The notes beneath the pieces are model-generated. The model was not told the DNA's origin. It made no database searches and saw only the letters and a list, made by a program, of their open reading frames with translations. Source: Metabacillus fastidiosus NBRC 101226 (GTDB lineage Bacteria > Bacillota > Bacilli > Bacillales > Bacillaceae). From it: a stretch of DNA of 64,000 bases. The DNA is taken from positions 46,118 through 110,117 of the forward strand of contig NZ_BCVG01000004.1 in assembly GCF_001591625.1 (NCBI RefSeq). Reading direction: 5' to 3'. Both the position numbers and the translations under genes were made by a program. Shown one piece after another: positions 8,164 to 17,891 of the stretch (the first letter of the stretch is position 1; each line of letters opens with the position of its first letter).

Positions 8164-8817
8164 ATGTTTCAGCAAAGACCTATGCCACCTATGAATAACT
8201 CACGCTTCTTTCCGCCTGGGAGACAAATGCCGATGCGGGGTCAGCCATTCGGCAGACAGATGCCATTTCAGCCGGTACAGTCTCCCCGAAGCGGTGGAGG
8301 GTTAAAGGGGATTTTATCTCGTATCCTTCCAGGAAATAAAGGAATGCCAGGTGGAAACACAATGTTTGGAGCACAAGAAGTTTCAAATGCTGTAAATGCC
8401 AGTCAAGGATTAAAAGGAATAGCAAACCCCGCAAATATTTCTAATATACTTGGCAACGTTCAAAGAGTATTAGGGATGGCACAACAAGTAACACCGATTG
8501 TTCAACAATACGGTCCGCTCGTAAAAAATTTACCAGCAATGTGGAAGATTTACCGTGAACTGCAAAACAATGATGATGAAACAGAAAATAGTAACGAATC
8601 GGACAATACTTCGAATGATGATGAAACAAAAGATAGTAAAGAATCAGCCATTACTTCAAATAATGATGAAGAAAAAAGCGAATTTTCCAGTGATACAGAA
8701 ACAGATGAAAATAATACAATGGAGCTTGAAACCTCAGAAGACGCCATCGAAAAAGAAATAGAATATGTGCAGCCTCCCGTTAAAAAAGGAAGATCTACAC
8801 CTAAAATGTATATATAA
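8164..8817 (+). CDS. yqfQ: YqfQ/VrrA-family protein with acidic repeat tail
   Basis: The 217-aa protein starts with a Met/Pro/Gln/Arg-rich segment (MFQQRPMPPMNNSRFFPPGR). A conserved-looking middle follows (LKGILSRILPG, then NISNILGNVQRVLGMAQQVTP, YGPLVKNLPAMWKIYREL), and a highly acidic Ser/Asn/Glu tail ends it. The tail is made of 15-residue imperfect repeats. A start at 8125 is in frame, but AAGGAGGG at 8151-8158 sits just before ATG 8164. Position before ispH matches B. subtilis yqfQ, the counterpart of the variable-repeat vrrA locus of the B. cereus group. A spore-surface role is possible but unproven. Confidence 0.75.
   Translation: MFQQRPMPPMNNSRFFPPGRQMPMRGQPFGRQMPFQPVQSPRSGGGLKGILSRILPGNKGMPGGNTMFGAQEVSNAVNASQGLKGIANPANISNILGNVQRVLGMAQQVTPIVQQYGPLVKNLPAMWKIYRELQNNDDETENSNESDNTSNDDETKDSKESAITSNNDEEKSEFSSDTETDENNTMELETSEDAIEKEIEYVQPPVKKGRSTPKMYI
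8569..8700 (+). repeat. 45-base imperfect tandem repeat inside yqfQ
   Basis: Units at 8569-8613 (NDDETENSNESDNTS) and 8614-8658 (NDDETKDSKESAITS) are followed by a decayed third unit from 8659 (NNDEEKSEFSS). The repeat is in frame, so changes in copy number would only lengthen or shorten the acidic tail. Confidence 0.85.
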
Positions 8818-8822
8818 CTTCT

Positions 8823-8851
8823 TTGTAATATTTCTTTTTCTTAGATATAAT
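8823..8851 (+). promoter_or_regulatory. Sigma-A promoter of ispH
   Basis: TTGTAA at 8823-8828 and a consensus TATAAT at 8846-8851 are separated by exactly 17 bases. The start point would be near 8858, upstream of a terminator-like hairpin. Confidence 0.75.
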
Positions 8852-8873
8852 AGGGAAAGAGATTATTAGAATC

Positions 8874-8896
8874 AAAAGCCGGATAACGGCTTTTTT
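8874..8896 (+). terminator. Terminator-like hairpin between the ispH promoter and ispH
   Basis: AAAAGCCG (8874-8881) pairs with CGGCTTTT (8887-8894) around a 5-base loop, ending in six T residues. It would end yqfQ transcripts, but it also lies inside the predicted ispH leader, 14 bases before the Shine-Dalgarno. Confidence 0.75.
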
Positions 8897-8927
8897 CATT
8901 GTCATCTCTTAAGGAGGAGAAGATGGA

Positions 8928-9872
8928 ATGGAAGTTATTAAGATTGCACCCCGCGGTTACTGCTATGGAGTTGTTGATGCAATGGTGATCGCAAAAAATG
9001 CTGCTTTAGATAAAACATTGCCGAGACCAATTTATATACTTGGCATGATTGTTCATAATAAACATGTAACAGATGCATTTGAAGAAGAAGGAATTATAAC
9101 ACTGGATGGAAGCAATCGTTTAGAAATCCTGGAAAAAGTGGAGTCCGGAACAGTCGTCTTTACAGCCCACGGTGTTTCACCTGAGGTCCGTAAATTAGCG
9201 AAAGAAAAAGGACTTGTTACACTTGATGCAACATGCCCTGATGTAACAAAAACACATGATTTAATTAGAGAAAAAGAAGCTGAAGGCTATGAAATTATTT
9301 ACATCGGAAAAAGAGGACATCCTGAGCCTGAAGGTGCAGTAGGCGTAGCTCCTCATATCGTTCATCTTGTGGAGACAGTGGAGGATGTAAATAAACTTTC
9401 TATTAATAGCGAGAAAATCATCGTTACAAATCAAACAACGATGAGTCAATGGGATGTTGCTGACATAATGGAAACGGTAGCTCAAAAATATCCGCATGTG
9501 GAAGTTCATCGTGAAATTTGTCTTGCAACACAGGTTCGTCAGGAAGCAGTTGCTGAACAGGCACCAGAAGCAGATTTAACAATTGTTGTCGGCGATCCAA
9601 AAAGCAATAACTCTAACCGTCTTGCGCAAGTTTCTGAGCAAATCGCTGATACAACAGCATATCGTATTTCAGATGTAACCGAGCTTAAATTAGAATGGTT
9701 GAAAGGTGTAAAAACTGTAGCTGTAACAGCCGGTGCTTCAACACCTACACCAATTACAAAAGAAGTTATTAATTTCTTGGAACAATTTGATGAAAACGAT
9801 GAATCAACATGGGAAAGAAAGCGCAGCGTCCCGCTAAATAAAATTTTACCTAAAGTAAAAACAAAAGGGTGA
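8928..9872 (+). CDS. ispH: 4-hydroxy-3-methylbut-2-enyl diphosphate reductase
   Basis: IspH (LytB) makes IPP and DMAPP from HMBPP, the last MEP-pathway step. The 314-aa protein has the three cluster cysteines in [10 protein letters not shown] (residue 12), [11 protein letters not shown] (about 105) and [12 protein letters not shown] (about 200). The SNN motif of substrate binding appears in [12 protein letters not shown]. The start at 8928 has AAGGAGGAG (8911-8919) 8 bases upstream; an out-of-frame ATG lies at 8923. The TGA stop is built into the terminator stem that follows. Confidence 0.97.
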   Translation: MEVIKIAPRGYCYGVVDAMVIAKNAALDKTLPRPIYILGMIVHNKHVTDAFEEEGIITLDGSNRLEILEKVESGTVVFTAHGVSPEVRKLAKEKGLVTLDATCPDVTKTHDLIREKEAEGYEIIYIGKRGHPEPEGAVGVAPHIVHLVETVEDVNKLSINSEKIIVTNQTTMSQWDVADIMETVAQKYPHVEVHREICLATQVRQEAVAEQAPEADLTIVVGDPKSNNSNRLAQVSEQIADTTAYRISDVTELKLEWLKGVKTVAVTAGASTPTPITKEVINFLEQFDENDESTWERKRSVPLNKILPKVKTKG

Positions 9873-9888
9873 CCTAAGTCACCCTTTT
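9863..9888. terminator. Bidirectional terminator between ispH and yqfO
   Basis: Perfect 11-base arms (9863-9873 and 9878-9888) with loop CTAA have A and T flanks on both sides. The ispH stop codon lies in the left arm. It serves the convergent ispH and yqfO. Confidence 0.9.
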
Positions 9889-9892
9889 GTTT

Positions 9893-11014
9893 TTAAATAA
9901 ATGTAAATGGATTCGTATTTACTTCTGATTGAATAATATTTACTTCATAATTCTTTTCAGTAACGAGTACCGACATTTTATCTGCTACACCTTTTATCAT
10001 CACTTTTTCAGCATGATGACCAGGATCTACTACATTTAATCCAAGCATCATTGCATCATGAGCAACATGGAAATAAAGATCTCCCGTCACATAAACATCT
10101 GCACCTTGAAATTTTGCTTGTTGAATATACTTATTCCCATCACCGCCTAAAACAGCTACTTTACGGATGACTGAATCTTTCTTTCCTACAACTCTTACCC
10201 TCTCTACTTCCAATGCAGTTTTTACAAATTCAGCAAATTCATGAAGAGTCATTTCCCGCTCTAATTTTCCAATTCTCCCAAGCCCGAGCTGTTCTCCATC
10301 TTGTGCTAAATGGTAAAGATCATATGCAACCTCTTCATATGGATGTGCCTTTTTCATTGCCGAAATAACTTGGCGCTCCAGCTCTTTAGGAAAGATAGTT
10401 TCCAGCCTTACCTCATCGACATATTCCACTTTTCCAACTTGTCCAATATGCGGATTCGTTCCCTCAAGCGGAAGAAAACTGCCTTCTCCAGCAGTTGCAA
10501 ACGTACAATGACTGTAATTTCCTATATGACCTGCCCCTGCATTTCCCAATGCTTCTCTCACAGCATTTTCATCATCTTTTGGAACGAATACAACAAGCTT
10601 CACAAGCTGCTTATTCATCGTTGGTACAAGGACTTTCGTATCTGTCAGTTTTAACGCTTGTGCTAATAAATCATTTACCCCACCATGTGTCACATCTAAA
10701 TTTGTATGTGCTGCATAAAGAGCAATATCATGCTTTATACATTTCTCAATCATTTTCCCATAGGTTGTATCCGTTATAAGATTTTTTATCGGCCGGAAAA
10801 TAGGTGGATGATGAGCAATAATCAAATCAATCTTTTTCTCGATTGCTTCATCTATCACTTCATCTAAAATATCTAAAGTAATCATAATATTGTAGATTTT
10901 TTTATTTAATGTTCCTACTTGTAATCCGATCTTATCACCTTCAAGCGCGTAGCTCTTTGGCGAAAATTGTTCAAATAACTGAATAATCTCATGACCATTG
11001 GGTATTTTACTCAT
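9893..11014 (-). CDS. yqfO: NIF3-family dinuclear-metal protein YqfO
   Basis: The 373-aa protein is a long-form NIF3/DUF34 member. The conserved metal-binding motifs AHHPPIFRPIKNL and AAHTNLDVTHGG appear near residues 66-110, and VDPGHHAEK lies in the C-terminal half. A PII/CutA-like insert (about 125-230, with HPYEEVAYDLY) separates the two halves, as in B. cereus and B. subtilis YqfO. Activity is unsettled; GTP cyclohydrolase and metal-chaperone roles have been proposed for the family. It overlaps trmK by 8 bases, indicating translational coupling. Confidence 0.9.
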   Translation of the reverse strand: MSKIPNGHEIIQLFEQFSPKSYALEGDKIGLQVGTLNKKIYNIMITLDILDEVIDEAIEKKIDLIIAHHPPIFRPIKNLITDTTYGKMIEKCIKHDIALYAAHTNLDVTHGGVNDLLAQALKLTDTKVLVPTMNKQLVKLVVFVPKDDENAVREALGNAGAGHIGNYSHCTFATAGEGSFLPLEGTNPHIGQVGKVEYVDEVRLETIFPKELERQVISAMKKAHPYEEVAYDLYHLAQDGEQLGLGRIGKLEREMTLHEFAEFVKTALEVERVRVVGKKDSVIRKVAVLGGDGNKYIQQAKFQGADVYVTGDLYFHVAHDAMMLGLNVVDPGHHAEKVMIKGVADKMSVLVTEKNYEVNIIQSEVNTNPFTFI

Positions 11015-11723
11015 TGTCTAAAACCTCCTCAATAAGCTGAATTTTACGCTCCAATTCTTTTTGTTTTACTCGTTTTTCCCTTGTAGCTGCTGCTGCATTT
11101 AATTGTTGAACAATTTTTTTCCAATGTTCACATTCTAAGCTCCATTTTTTCTTGAAAACATCATTTTTCTCTTCCATTAAAAATGGTCCTGTTAAAATAG
11201 CAGCATCTATATTTTTATTTATATAAGGCTTATTTACTTCTCCGCGCTCTGCTACCAGTATTTCATAAATTTTATCATCTTCTTCTATGATTTGTTCACT
11301 AATTAGTTCCCACTCATTTTCCATAAGCCACATTCGGACAAAATCGGCATGAATATTCGGCTGTAAAATAAGCCTGCTTACCCCTTCTAGCTTTTCCTTG
11401 CCATCATCAAGTATTTTACTAATTAATCCGCCGCCCATCCCTGCAATCGTTATACAATCAACTTCATTTGGCTCAATAACTTCTAAGCCATCACCTTTTC
11501 TCACTTCAATGGAAGCAGATAACTCATTTTTTATAACTTGATTTTTCGCTGACTGAAAAGGACCTTCCGTAATCTCTCCGGCAATTGCTGTTTTCGCTAA
11601 TCCTTTAATAACCGCATAGCAAGGCAAATATGCGTGATCAGACCCGATATCAGCAAAAGAAGAATCTTTTATAAGATAGCCTGCAACTGTTTCTAATCGT
11701 TTTGATAAATGTAGTTCATTCAT
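11007..11723 (-). CDS. trmK: tRNA (adenine22-N1)-methyltransferase TrmK
   Basis: TrmK methylates N1 of A22 in bacterial tRNAs using S-adenosylmethionine. The 238-aa protein shows the SAM-binding motif ADIGSDHAYLPCYAV near residue 24, AGMGGGLISKIL near 90, and ILQPNIHADFVR. Its C-terminus is a coiled helical domain, as in the B. subtilis protein. A TTG at 11735 is in frame, but B. subtilis TrmK begins MNELKLSKRL, so ATG 11723 is used. The Shine-Dalgarno (GGTGA) is weak. Confidence 0.92.
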   Translation of the reverse strand: MNELHLSKRLETVAGYLIKDSSFADIGSDHAYLPCYAVIKGLAKTAIAGEITEGPFQSAKNQVIKNELSASIEVRKGDGLEVIEPNEVDCITIAGMGGGLISKILDDGKEKLEGVSRLILQPNIHADFVRMWLMENEWELISEQIIEEDDKIYEILVAERGEVNKPYINKNIDAAILTGPFLMEEKNDVFKKKWSLECEHWKKIVQQLNAAAATREKRVKQKELERKIQLIEEVLDNE

Positions 11724-11750
11724 CTGTTTCACCAACTTTATTTAAAATAG

Positions 11751-11779
11751 AAAAAGTCCTTCATATAAAAAGGACTTTT
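11751..11779 (-). terminator. Terminator-like hairpin between cccA and trmK (distal)
   Basis: Arms AAAAAGTCCTT (11751-11761) and AAGGACTTTT (11770-11779) form an 10-base stem. The minus-strand product ends in a T run. Together with the hairpin at 11787-11822 it forms a double terminator after cccA. Confidence 0.7.
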
Positions 11780-11786
11780 ACAACAA

Positions 11787-11822
11787 AATATGACTTCTCT
11801 AACTAATTGAAGAGGTCATATT
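11787..11822 (-). terminator. Terminator-like hairpin after cccA (proximal)
   Basis: Arms around TATGACTTCTCT and GAAGAGGTCATA pair over 14 bases with a short loop, 15 bases beyond the cccA stop. The trailing T-tract is short, so it may act together with the next hairpin. Confidence 0.5.
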
Positions 11823-11837
11823 CTTATGATATAACAA

Positions 11838-12203
11838 TTATTTAAGTTTTGATACCCAATCTGCCATTTCGTCAATTTTCTCATCTGGTACTAAACCAGG
11901 AGGCATTGTTCCTCTACCATTTTTCAGAGTATCTTTAATTTCATCCAGACTTACTTTTTCACCGATTCCAGTAAGTTGAGGACCTACTCCACCTTCATAG
12001 TTTTGACCATGGCAGCTTATACAGCTTTGCTGATAAATTTCTTCTGGTGAAGCGTTTGCAACATCTGCCGTTTTTTCTTCTCCTTCTCCACCGCTGGCTA
12101 AGTTCTTATGATCACCGATTCCTTTAAAAGAGAATACAAACATAAGAATGATGCCTAGTACTGCAATAATCGCAAATGGAATTAATGGATTTCGACTACT
12201 CAT
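11838..12203 (-). CDS. cccA: Membrane-anchored cytochrome c550
   Basis: The 121-aa protein has one N-terminal transmembrane anchor (about residues 6-26, PFAIIAVLGIILMFVFSF). A Gly/Glu linker follows, then a class-I cytochrome c domain outside the membrane. The haem motif is CISCHGQNYEGG and the axial methionine is in GTMPPGLV. Length and layout match B. subtilis CccA. It would shuttle electrons to cytochrome oxidase. GGGAGGG precedes the ATG. Confidence 0.95.
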   Translation of the reverse strand: MSSRNPLIPFAIIAVLGIILMFVFSFKGIGDHKNLASGGEGEEKTADVANASPEEIYQQSCISCHGQNYEGGVGPQLTGIGEKVSLDEIKDTLKNGRGTMPPGLVPDEKIDEMADWVSKLK

Positions 12204-12329
12204 TATGTAACCCTCCCTTATGTAAATATGCTTATAAGTACATTTTAGTAAACAATTTCTATTTTACTTTATATTTGCCAGAAGTAAAAGACCTATCTAC
12301 TAACTTACCCACTATGTTCACCATTTAGA

Positions 12330-12358
12330 CAAAAAGACTTCACCATTTAAGGTGAAGT
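12330..12358 (-). terminator. Terminator of the acyl-CoA dehydrogenase gene
   Basis: ACTTCACC (12337-12344) pairs with GGTGAAGT (12351-12358), loop ATTTAA. On the minus strand it is followed by CTTTTTG. It lies 20 bases past the stop codon. Confidence 0.75.
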
Positions 12359-12377
12359 AGATAATTATATTGACTTT

Positions 12378-13517
12378 TTAACACCCTATCATTTTAGCAA
12401 TGACAGATCGTTGAATTTCACTCGTCCCCTCACCAATTTCAAGGAGCTTCGCATCTCTCATATATCTTTCCACATGATAGTCTTTCATATACCCGTATCC
12501 ACCATGAATTTGAACCGCTTCCCTTGTTACTTCCATACATATTTCAGAAGCATAAAGCTTACACATGGAAGCTTCTTTTGTAAAACGTTTTCCCCTATCT
12601 TTTAGCCATGCAGCTTTATATACCATATTACGTGCCAATTCAATTTTCAACGCCATATCAGCGAGTTTAAACTGGATACTTTGAAAATTGGATAGCCTCT
12701 TCCCGAACTGCTCTCTCTCTTTTGCATAGTCTAGCGCTTTTTCATATGCTGCTTGGGCAATTCCTACTGCCATAGCTCCAATCCCAATTCTTCCGCCATC
12801 AAGTGTGATTAAAAATTGTTTAAATCCTTTTCCCTTTCCACCGAGTAAATTTCCCCTGGAAACTTTCACATCCTCTAATACAAGCTCAGTTGTATTGGAA
12901 GCATGGAGACCCATCTTATCATAGCTATTTAATATTTTGAATCCTTCTGCGTCCGTTGGCACAATGATTGCACTAATTTCCTTTTCTCCATTTTTCTTAT
13001 TAGTAATAGCAGTTAATGGAAGAAATTTAGCATATGAGGCATTCGTTATGAAACATTTCGTTCCATTAATGAGAAAATACTCTCCTTCTTCTTTCGCTTC
13101 AGTCACCGTCCCTCCTGCATCCGAGCCTGCATTTGGCTCCGTGAGACCAAATGCACCTAATGACTCACCAGTACAGATTTGTGTTAAATAAAGCTCCTTC
13201 TGCTGCTCTGTACCGAATAGAGCGATCGGTGCACCTCCTAGTGATATATGGGCTGAATAAGTAATTCCTGTAGAGCCGCATGCACGGCTTAATTCTTCAA
13301 CTACAATGGCAAAACTGATCGTGTCCGCTGCACCACCACCATATTTTTCTTCAAAAGGAAGACCAAGTATTCCAAGTTTGCCCAGCTCTTTAAAAATATC
13401 CTTTGGAAATTTTCGAAGTTGATCCCTTTCAAGTGCTCCAGGGGCTACTTCCTCTTCAGCAAATTCCCGAATTGTCTTTTGAATCAGCTTTTGCTCCTCA
13501 CTTAATTCAAAATTCAT
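12378..13517 (-). CDS. Acyl-CoA dehydrogenase
   Basis: This 379-aa flavoprotein carries the full acyl-CoA dehydrogenase set: an all-helical N-terminal domain ([20 protein letters not shown]), the FAD/substrate motif [14 protein letters not shown] near 125, and the C-terminal signature [12 protein letters not shown] near 365. The Glu of GEGTSEIQR sits where short-chain enzymes keep the catalytic base. It would oxidise acyl-CoA to enoyl-CoA, passing electrons to ETF. The substrate cannot be told. B. subtilis has no such gene between cccA and sigA, so it is a local insertion or a lineage-specific neighbour. GGGGGAG precedes the ATG. Confidence 0.92.
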   Translation of the reverse strand: MNFELSEEQKLIQKTIREFAEEEVAPGALERDQLRKFPKDIFKELGKLGILGLPFEEKYGGGAADTISFAIVVEELSRACGSTGITYSAHISLGGAPIALFGTEQQKELYLTQICTGESLGAFGLTEPNAGSDAGGTVTEAKEEGEYFLINGTKCFITNASYAKFLPLTAITNKKNGEKEISAIIVPTDAEGFKILNSYDKMGLHASNTTELVLEDVKVSRGNLLGGKGKGFKQFLITLDGGRIGIGAMAVGIAQAAYEKALDYAKEREQFGKRLSNFQSIQFKLADMALKIELARNMVYKAAWLKDRGKRFTKEASMCKLYASEICMEVTREAVQIHGGYGYMKDYHVERYMRDAKLLEIGEGTSEIQRSVIAKMIGC

Positions 13518-13585
13518 CAGTTCTCCCCCTTTAAACCGAAGCTTGCTTATATCTTATTATTAAAAGGAAGAGAGTATATCTTTTT

Positions 13586-14110
13586 TCAAAAGAAATAGAC
13601 AAATAATAAAGATAAAAAGCCGATTATACCACTTATAAGCAAATAAATAAGCCTCAGCTTTCTGCTTAAATAAATCCATAGGCAGCAGTTTGCAAATATT
13701 GTTAAGCTTAAGAATAATTTATTTCCACCTGTCATATATTCAACGACATCAATTGTTAAAATTAATAATAAAATAGCAGAGACACTTAAGGATAAATGAA
13801 TAGTCCTATTGTTTTTATAGAAAAAAGCCGTAATAATTAATGAGAAAATAAGGAAAATTGATACGATAAGCATTTGCAAAATAAAAGAGAATTCAGTAAA
13901 ATAAGTGACAATAAGTGTTAAAGGTAAAAATAATGCAATAATGAATGGAAGAATATGATTAAAAGAGAACTTTTTCCTATATTTACTTTGTTCAACATTA
14001 CCTTCCGTGTATAATGCTAATAAGAAATCACAATATGTATGGGGAAGCATTTTATTTCGTTTCCAATGAAGAATTTCTTCAATAATGATTGTCTTTTTTT
14101 CTTTATTCAT
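13586..14110 (-). CDS. Unknown membrane protein next to sigA
   Basis: I do not recognise a named family. The 174-aa protein has a soluble N-terminal segment of about 47 residues with a distinctive block (EILHWKRNKMLPHTYCDFLL). About five hydrophobic helices follow, near 48-68, 73-94, 102-122, 127-146 and 152-173, and there is no large soluble loop. There is no signal for a transporter or enzyme. It lies between sigA and the acyl-CoA dehydrogenase, same strand, starting about 200 bases beyond sigA. The start has AAGGCGG upstream. Codon use looks AT-rich but not foreign. Confidence 0.7.
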   Translation of the reverse strand: MNKEKKTIIIEEILHWKRNKMLPHTYCDFLLALYTEGNVEQSKYRKKFSFNHILPFIIALFLPLTLIVTYFTEFSFILQMLIVSIFLIFSLIITAFFYKNNRTIHLSLSVSAILLLILTIDVVEYMTGGNKLFLSLTIFANCCLWIYLSRKLRLIYLLISGIIGFLSLLFVYFF

Positions 14111-14200
14111 AACGATCCGCCTTCTTCTTTGATACTATTAGTTTAAAAATAATTACAGCGATTGTAAACTATAGTTTTTTGTTAGCGCTATCATAGAAAA

Positions 14201-14233
14201 GCGGAAGGGACTGTTCAGACCCGACAAGCATAA
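14201..14233 (+). repeat. Truncated family B repeat
   Basis: GCGGAAGGGACTGTTCAGAC followed by CCGACAAGCATAA matches the left end of the element at 47701-47733, with a few substitutions. Similarity stops there, so it is a remnant. Confidence 0.55.
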
Positions 14234-14278
14234 ATAAAAGACCCAGTCTACAATAGTTAGAAAGTATTAGCAACAAAA

Positions 14279-14307
14279 TAAAAAAGACAGACTAATGTCT
14301 GCCTTTT
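14279..14307 (-). terminator. Terminator of sigA
   Basis: AAAAGACAGA and TGTCTGCCTTTT arms form a stem with a 4-base loop. On the minus strand it is followed by TTTTTTATTTT. It lies about 11 bases past the sigA stop. Confidence 0.8.
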
Positions 14308-14317
14308 AGAAAATGGC

Positions 14318-15430
14318 CTATTCTAAGAAATCTTTCAATCGTTTACTACGGCTTGGATGTCGAAGCTTTCTTAATGCCTTTGCTTCGATTTGACGGATAC
14401 GTTCACGGGTAACACCGAAAACTTTACCTACTTCTTCAAGTGTCCTTGTTCTTCCGTCATCAAGGCCGAAACGAAGTCTTAATACATTTTCTTCACGATC
14501 TGTTAAAGTATCTAATACGTCCTCTAATTGTTCTTTTAAGAGTTCGTATGCAGCATGTTCTGATGGTGAAGTAGCTTCCTGGTCTTCAATAAAATCTCCT
14601 AGGTGGGAGTCATCTTCTTCCCCGATTGGAGTTTCTAATGAAACTGGCTCTTGAGCAATTTTTAATATTTCTCTTACTTTATCAGGAGTAAGCTCCATAT
14701 CCTCACCAATCTCTTCAGGAGTTGGTTCGCGGCCTAAATCTTGAAGTAATTGACGTTGGACACGGATTAATTTATTAATCGTTTCAACCATGTGAACAGG
14801 TATACGGATCGTTCTAGCCTGATCTGCAATTGCACGTGTAATTGCTTGGCGTATCCACCAAGTAGCATACGTACTGAATTTAAATCCTTTACGGTAATCA
14901 AATTTCTCAACAGCTTTCATTAATCCCATATTACCTTCTTGAATAAGATCAAGAAACAGCATTCCACGGCCTACATAACGTTTGGCGATACTGACAACGA
15001 GACGGAGGTTTGCTTCAGCGAGTCTCCGTTTAGCCTCTTCATCGCCTTCTTCGATTCGTTCTGCTAATTCAATCTCTTCATTAGCAGATAATAAGTCAAC
15101 GCGACCTATTTCTTTTAAGTACATTCTTACCGGGTCGTTTATTTTTACACCAGGAGGAACGCTTAAATCGTTTAAATCGAACTCTTCTTCTTTTTCTAAT
15201 GTTTGAATGTTAGGATCCTCAATTTCCTCATTTTCATTAATTAGTTCAATACCTTGTTCTCCAAGAAATTCATAATACTCATCCATTTGGTCTGATTCAA
15301 TTTCGAAATTAGACATACGTTCTGCTATTTCTTCATATGTCAAAACCCCACGCTTTTTACCGGCTTCGGTTAATTGCTCTTTTACCTGGTCAATCGTTAC
15401 TTCTGTTTCATGGGTTTGTTTATCAGCCAT
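14318..15430 (-). CDS. sigA: Housekeeping RNA polymerase sigma factor SigA
   Basis: SigA directs RNA polymerase to vegetative promoters. The 370-aa protein has region 1.1, region 1.2 ([21 protein letters not shown]), region 2 ([34 protein letters not shown]), region 3 and region 4.2 ([18 protein letters not shown]). A longer frame reaches 15490, but AAGGAGGGG lies just before ATG 15430 and the family begins MADKQ, so that start is used. It follows dnaG by about 150 bases in the classical yqxD-dnaG-sigA macromolecular-synthesis order. Confidence 0.98.
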   Translation of the reverse strand: MADKQTHETEVTIDQVKEQLTEAGKKRGVLTYEEIAERMSNFEIESDQMDEYYEFLGEQGIELINENEEIEDPNIQTLEKEEEFDLNDLSVPPGVKINDPVRMYLKEIGRVDLLSANEEIELAERIEEGDEEAKRRLAEANLRLVVSIAKRYVGRGMLFLDLIQEGNMGLMKAVEKFDYRKGFKFSTYATWWIRQAITRAIADQARTIRIPVHMVETINKLIRVQRQLLQDLGREPTPEEIGEDMELTPDKVREILKIAQEPVSLETPIGEEDDSHLGDFIEDQEATSPSEHAAYELLKEQLEDVLDTLTDREENVLRLRFGLDDGRTRTLEEVGKVFGVTRERIRQIEAKALRKLRHPSRSKRLKDFLE

Positions 15431-15582
15431 TGGATCCCCTCCTTCCAACCTATCAGATATGAAGATAAGGTTCGGATTACTATAGGTCATATTTAATAAT
15501 TATCCCAAATTCCACCTAATAAGATCTTCCTCAAATCTTCTGCTTTTATCATTTATATTAAAATAAAGAGTAAATGAATTTA

Positions 15583-17406
15583 TTATTTTAAAGCCTGTTT
15601 TAATTTGATAATTTCCATTGCTATAAGGGCTGCTTCTTTAAATTTCTTTTGTCTTTCAGCCTCATTTTTTTCAGACTCTTTTTCTTTTATCATTAACATC
15701 TTTTGATGATTCAACACATTTTTTATATAATCCGCAATTTCTCGCTCAGTAACTTCATCATTTAAAGAGATCATTGCAATATCTGAAACAAGTGTATGGA
15801 GCTCTGCGCTTGGCAATCTTGATAAGAAAAGACTGATATCTTCCTCATTGCCTTCTTCATAATAAGCATATAAGTAAGTAACAAGTGCTCGATGTTCCTC
15901 TATATTAAACTGGAGGCCGATTGCATCTAAAACTCTTTGTGTAATTTCCTTACTGCGGAGCATATGTCCAATAAGTCTTCTTTCGGCATTATGAAAAGCC
16001 GGTAAGAGCCTTTTGGTTTGGATCGGAGCTCTTCTTTCTTCTCCTATGGGCTTCCGCTCATTCTTGAAATTATTATTATGACCAGATTTCTTCCCTGATC
16101 TTGTTTCAACAGCCAGCTGCTCTTTCAAAGCGTCCATTGAAAGTCCAAACTCGGACGACAGCTGTTTTAAGTATAATTCCCGTTCAACTGAGTTATCAAT
16201 CGAACTAATTTCCTTCATGACATTTTCAATATATTTTAATCTGTCACCTTCATCCTGAAGATTGATACCCCGGCGAAAATAACTCATCTTAAACGTCATT
16301 AATGTCACATTTGCCCCTATTACATCGTCTTTAAACTTCTGTGATCCATATTTATTGATGTAGTCATCAGGGTCCATTCCATCTGGTATCATTGCTACTT
16401 TTATTTTACATCCAACATTCATCAGCAGTGAAGCGGCTCTTAATGTCGCTTCTACTCCTGCTTTATCTGAATCATAGCAAATGATGACCTCTTCCACGTT
16501 TCGGCGAATAATTGTAGCTTGCTCCTCTGTTAAAGAGGTACCCATTGTTGCAATCGAATATTCAACATCTGACCGCACTGCAGAAATAACATCTGCAAAC
16601 CCCTCAAAAAGAACAACCTGCTGTTTTTTACGGATATGTAGTCTAGCCTGATGGAAGTTATACAGCAGTTTACTTTTATTAAACAATTTTGTTTCCGGAC
16701 TGTTTAAATATTTTGGCTGTTCTGTACCTAAAACTCGGCCTGAGAAAGCAACTGTAACACCATGATGGTCTAAAATCGGAAACATAATACGGTTTCTAAA
16801 TCGATCAAAAAATTGATTTGAAGAACTCTTCTTCACTAATAAACCAGCCTGCTCCATCATTTCAAGGTCGAAGCCGTTTTTTGTTAAAAAATTCGTAATA
16901 AAATCCCAAGAATCAAGTGCATAGCCGATTTCAAAGCGTTCAATCGTCTCTTTCGTAAATCCTCTATTCAGCAAATATTCTAATGCATGTTCACCTTCTT
17001 TTGTATTAAGTAACAAATGATGGTAAAACTTCTTCAGTAATTCATGTGCCTCAATCATTACCTGAATATCTTCATTAACCGCCTGGGGAGCCCCATCACG
17101 AACAGCGAGCTTTGGGAGCTCAATATTTGCTTTATTAGCAAGACTTTCTGCCGCTTCAGTAAATGAATGACCTTCAAGCTGCATTAGAAATGAAAAGACA
17201 TTCCCACCTGCACCACAACCGAAACAATGGAAAATTTGTTTATCTGGTGATACAGAAAACGACGGAGTGTTCTCCCCGTGGAATGGGCAAAGGCCGAAAT
17301 AGTTACGCCCTTGTTTCTTCAATTGAACATATTCACTTATCACATCGACAATGTCAGATGTCTTTTGTATTTTCTCAACCAATTCTTCGGGAATTCTATT
17401 TCCCAT
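15583..17406 (-). CDS. dnaG: DNA primase
   Basis: DnaG makes RNA primers at the replication fork. The 607-aa protein has the N-terminal CHC2 zinc finger ([20 protein letters not shown] then HCFGCGAGG), an RNA polymerase core, and a TOPRIM fold with [11 protein letters not shown] and [14 protein letters not shown]-terminal helicase (DnaB/DnaC)-binding domain follows after a linker near 430. Length is normal for Bacillus. It lies between yqxD and sigA on the same strand. Confidence 0.97.
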   Translation of the reverse strand: MGNRIPEELVEKIQKTSDIVDVISEYVQLKKQGRNYFGLCPFHGENTPSFSVSPDKQIFHCFGCGAGGNVFSFLMQLEGHSFTEAAESLANKANIELPKLAVRDGAPQAVNEDIQVMIEAHELLKKFYHHLLLNTKEGEHALEYLLNRGFTKETIERFEIGYALDSWDFITNFLTKNGFDLEMMEQAGLLVKKSSSNQFFDRFRNRIMFPILDHHGVTVAFSGRVLGTEQPKYLNSPETKLFNKSKLLYNFHQARLHIRKKQQVVLFEGFADVISAVRSDVEYSIATMGTSLTEEQATIIRRNVEEVIICYDSDKAGVEATLRAASLLMNVGCKIKVAMIPDGMDPDDYINKYGSQKFKDDVIGANVTLMTFKMSYFRRGINLQDEGDRLKYIENVMKEISSIDNSVERELYLKQLSSEFGLSMDALKEQLAVETRSGKKSGHNNNFKNERKPIGEERRAPIQTKRLLPAFHNAERRLIGHMLRSKEITQRVLDAIGLQFNIEEHRALVTYLYAYYEEGNEEDISLFLSRLPSAELHTLVSDIAMISLNDEVTEREIADYIKNVLNHQKMLMIKEKESEKNEAERQKKFKEAALIAMEIIKLKQALK

Positions 17407-17438
17407 GTTAACAACTCCGTGATTCTGATATTCGTGAT

Positions 17439-17891
17439 TTATTTAAGATCTCCTGCAAGTTTCGACAACATTTTTTCAAATGTCGTGATAAAATTTAATA
17501 GATCTTCATCAGTAAAACGTTTTGGACCTTTTAAATATTTTCCTCTTCGCCTTTCTTTTGCCGAAAGATAGCGAAATTGCAACGCAGTTTCAATATTATG
17601 TTCTGTATATTGTTTTCCCCTCGGAGTAACAATATGAACATCTTTTTTTAATAAAAGACCTGCTAAACCAATATCTTGAGTGACAACAACATTGTTTTTT
17701 CTTACATTATTAACAATGTATAAATCAGCCGCTTCTTTTCCAGTATCGACAAAAACCCAGTCACCGCCATATTTTTTGTCAGATAGATGGTTATAAGATG
17801 CTACAAAAACGACTTCAAAGTGATATTTTGAAGCAACACTTACAATTTCTTGTTTCACTGGACAAGCATCTGCATCGACAAAAACCTTCAT
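17439..17891 (-). CDS. yqxD: UPF0178 (YaiI/YqxD) family protein
   Basis: The 150-aa protein begins [15 protein letters not shown] and has [13 protein letters not shown] and [14 protein letters not shown]. These are the conserved blocks of the YaiI/YqxD family, a PIN-like fold with clustered acidic residues. Biochemical function is not established. It is the first gene before dnaG and sigA, as in B. subtilis. GAGGAG precedes the ATG. Confidence 0.9.
   Translation of the reverse strand: MKVFVDADACPVKQEIVSVASKYHFEVVFVASYNHLSDKKYGGDWVFVDTGKEAADLYIVNNVRKNNVVVTQDIGLAGLLLKKDVHIVTPRGKQYTEHNIETALQFRYLSAKERRRGKYLKGPKRFTDEDLLNFITTFEKMLSKLAGDLK

Noticed and set aside
8550..8761. Antisense and alternate frames over the yqfQ tail
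   Set aside because: They arise from the low-complexity GAT/GAA repeats of the acidic tail.
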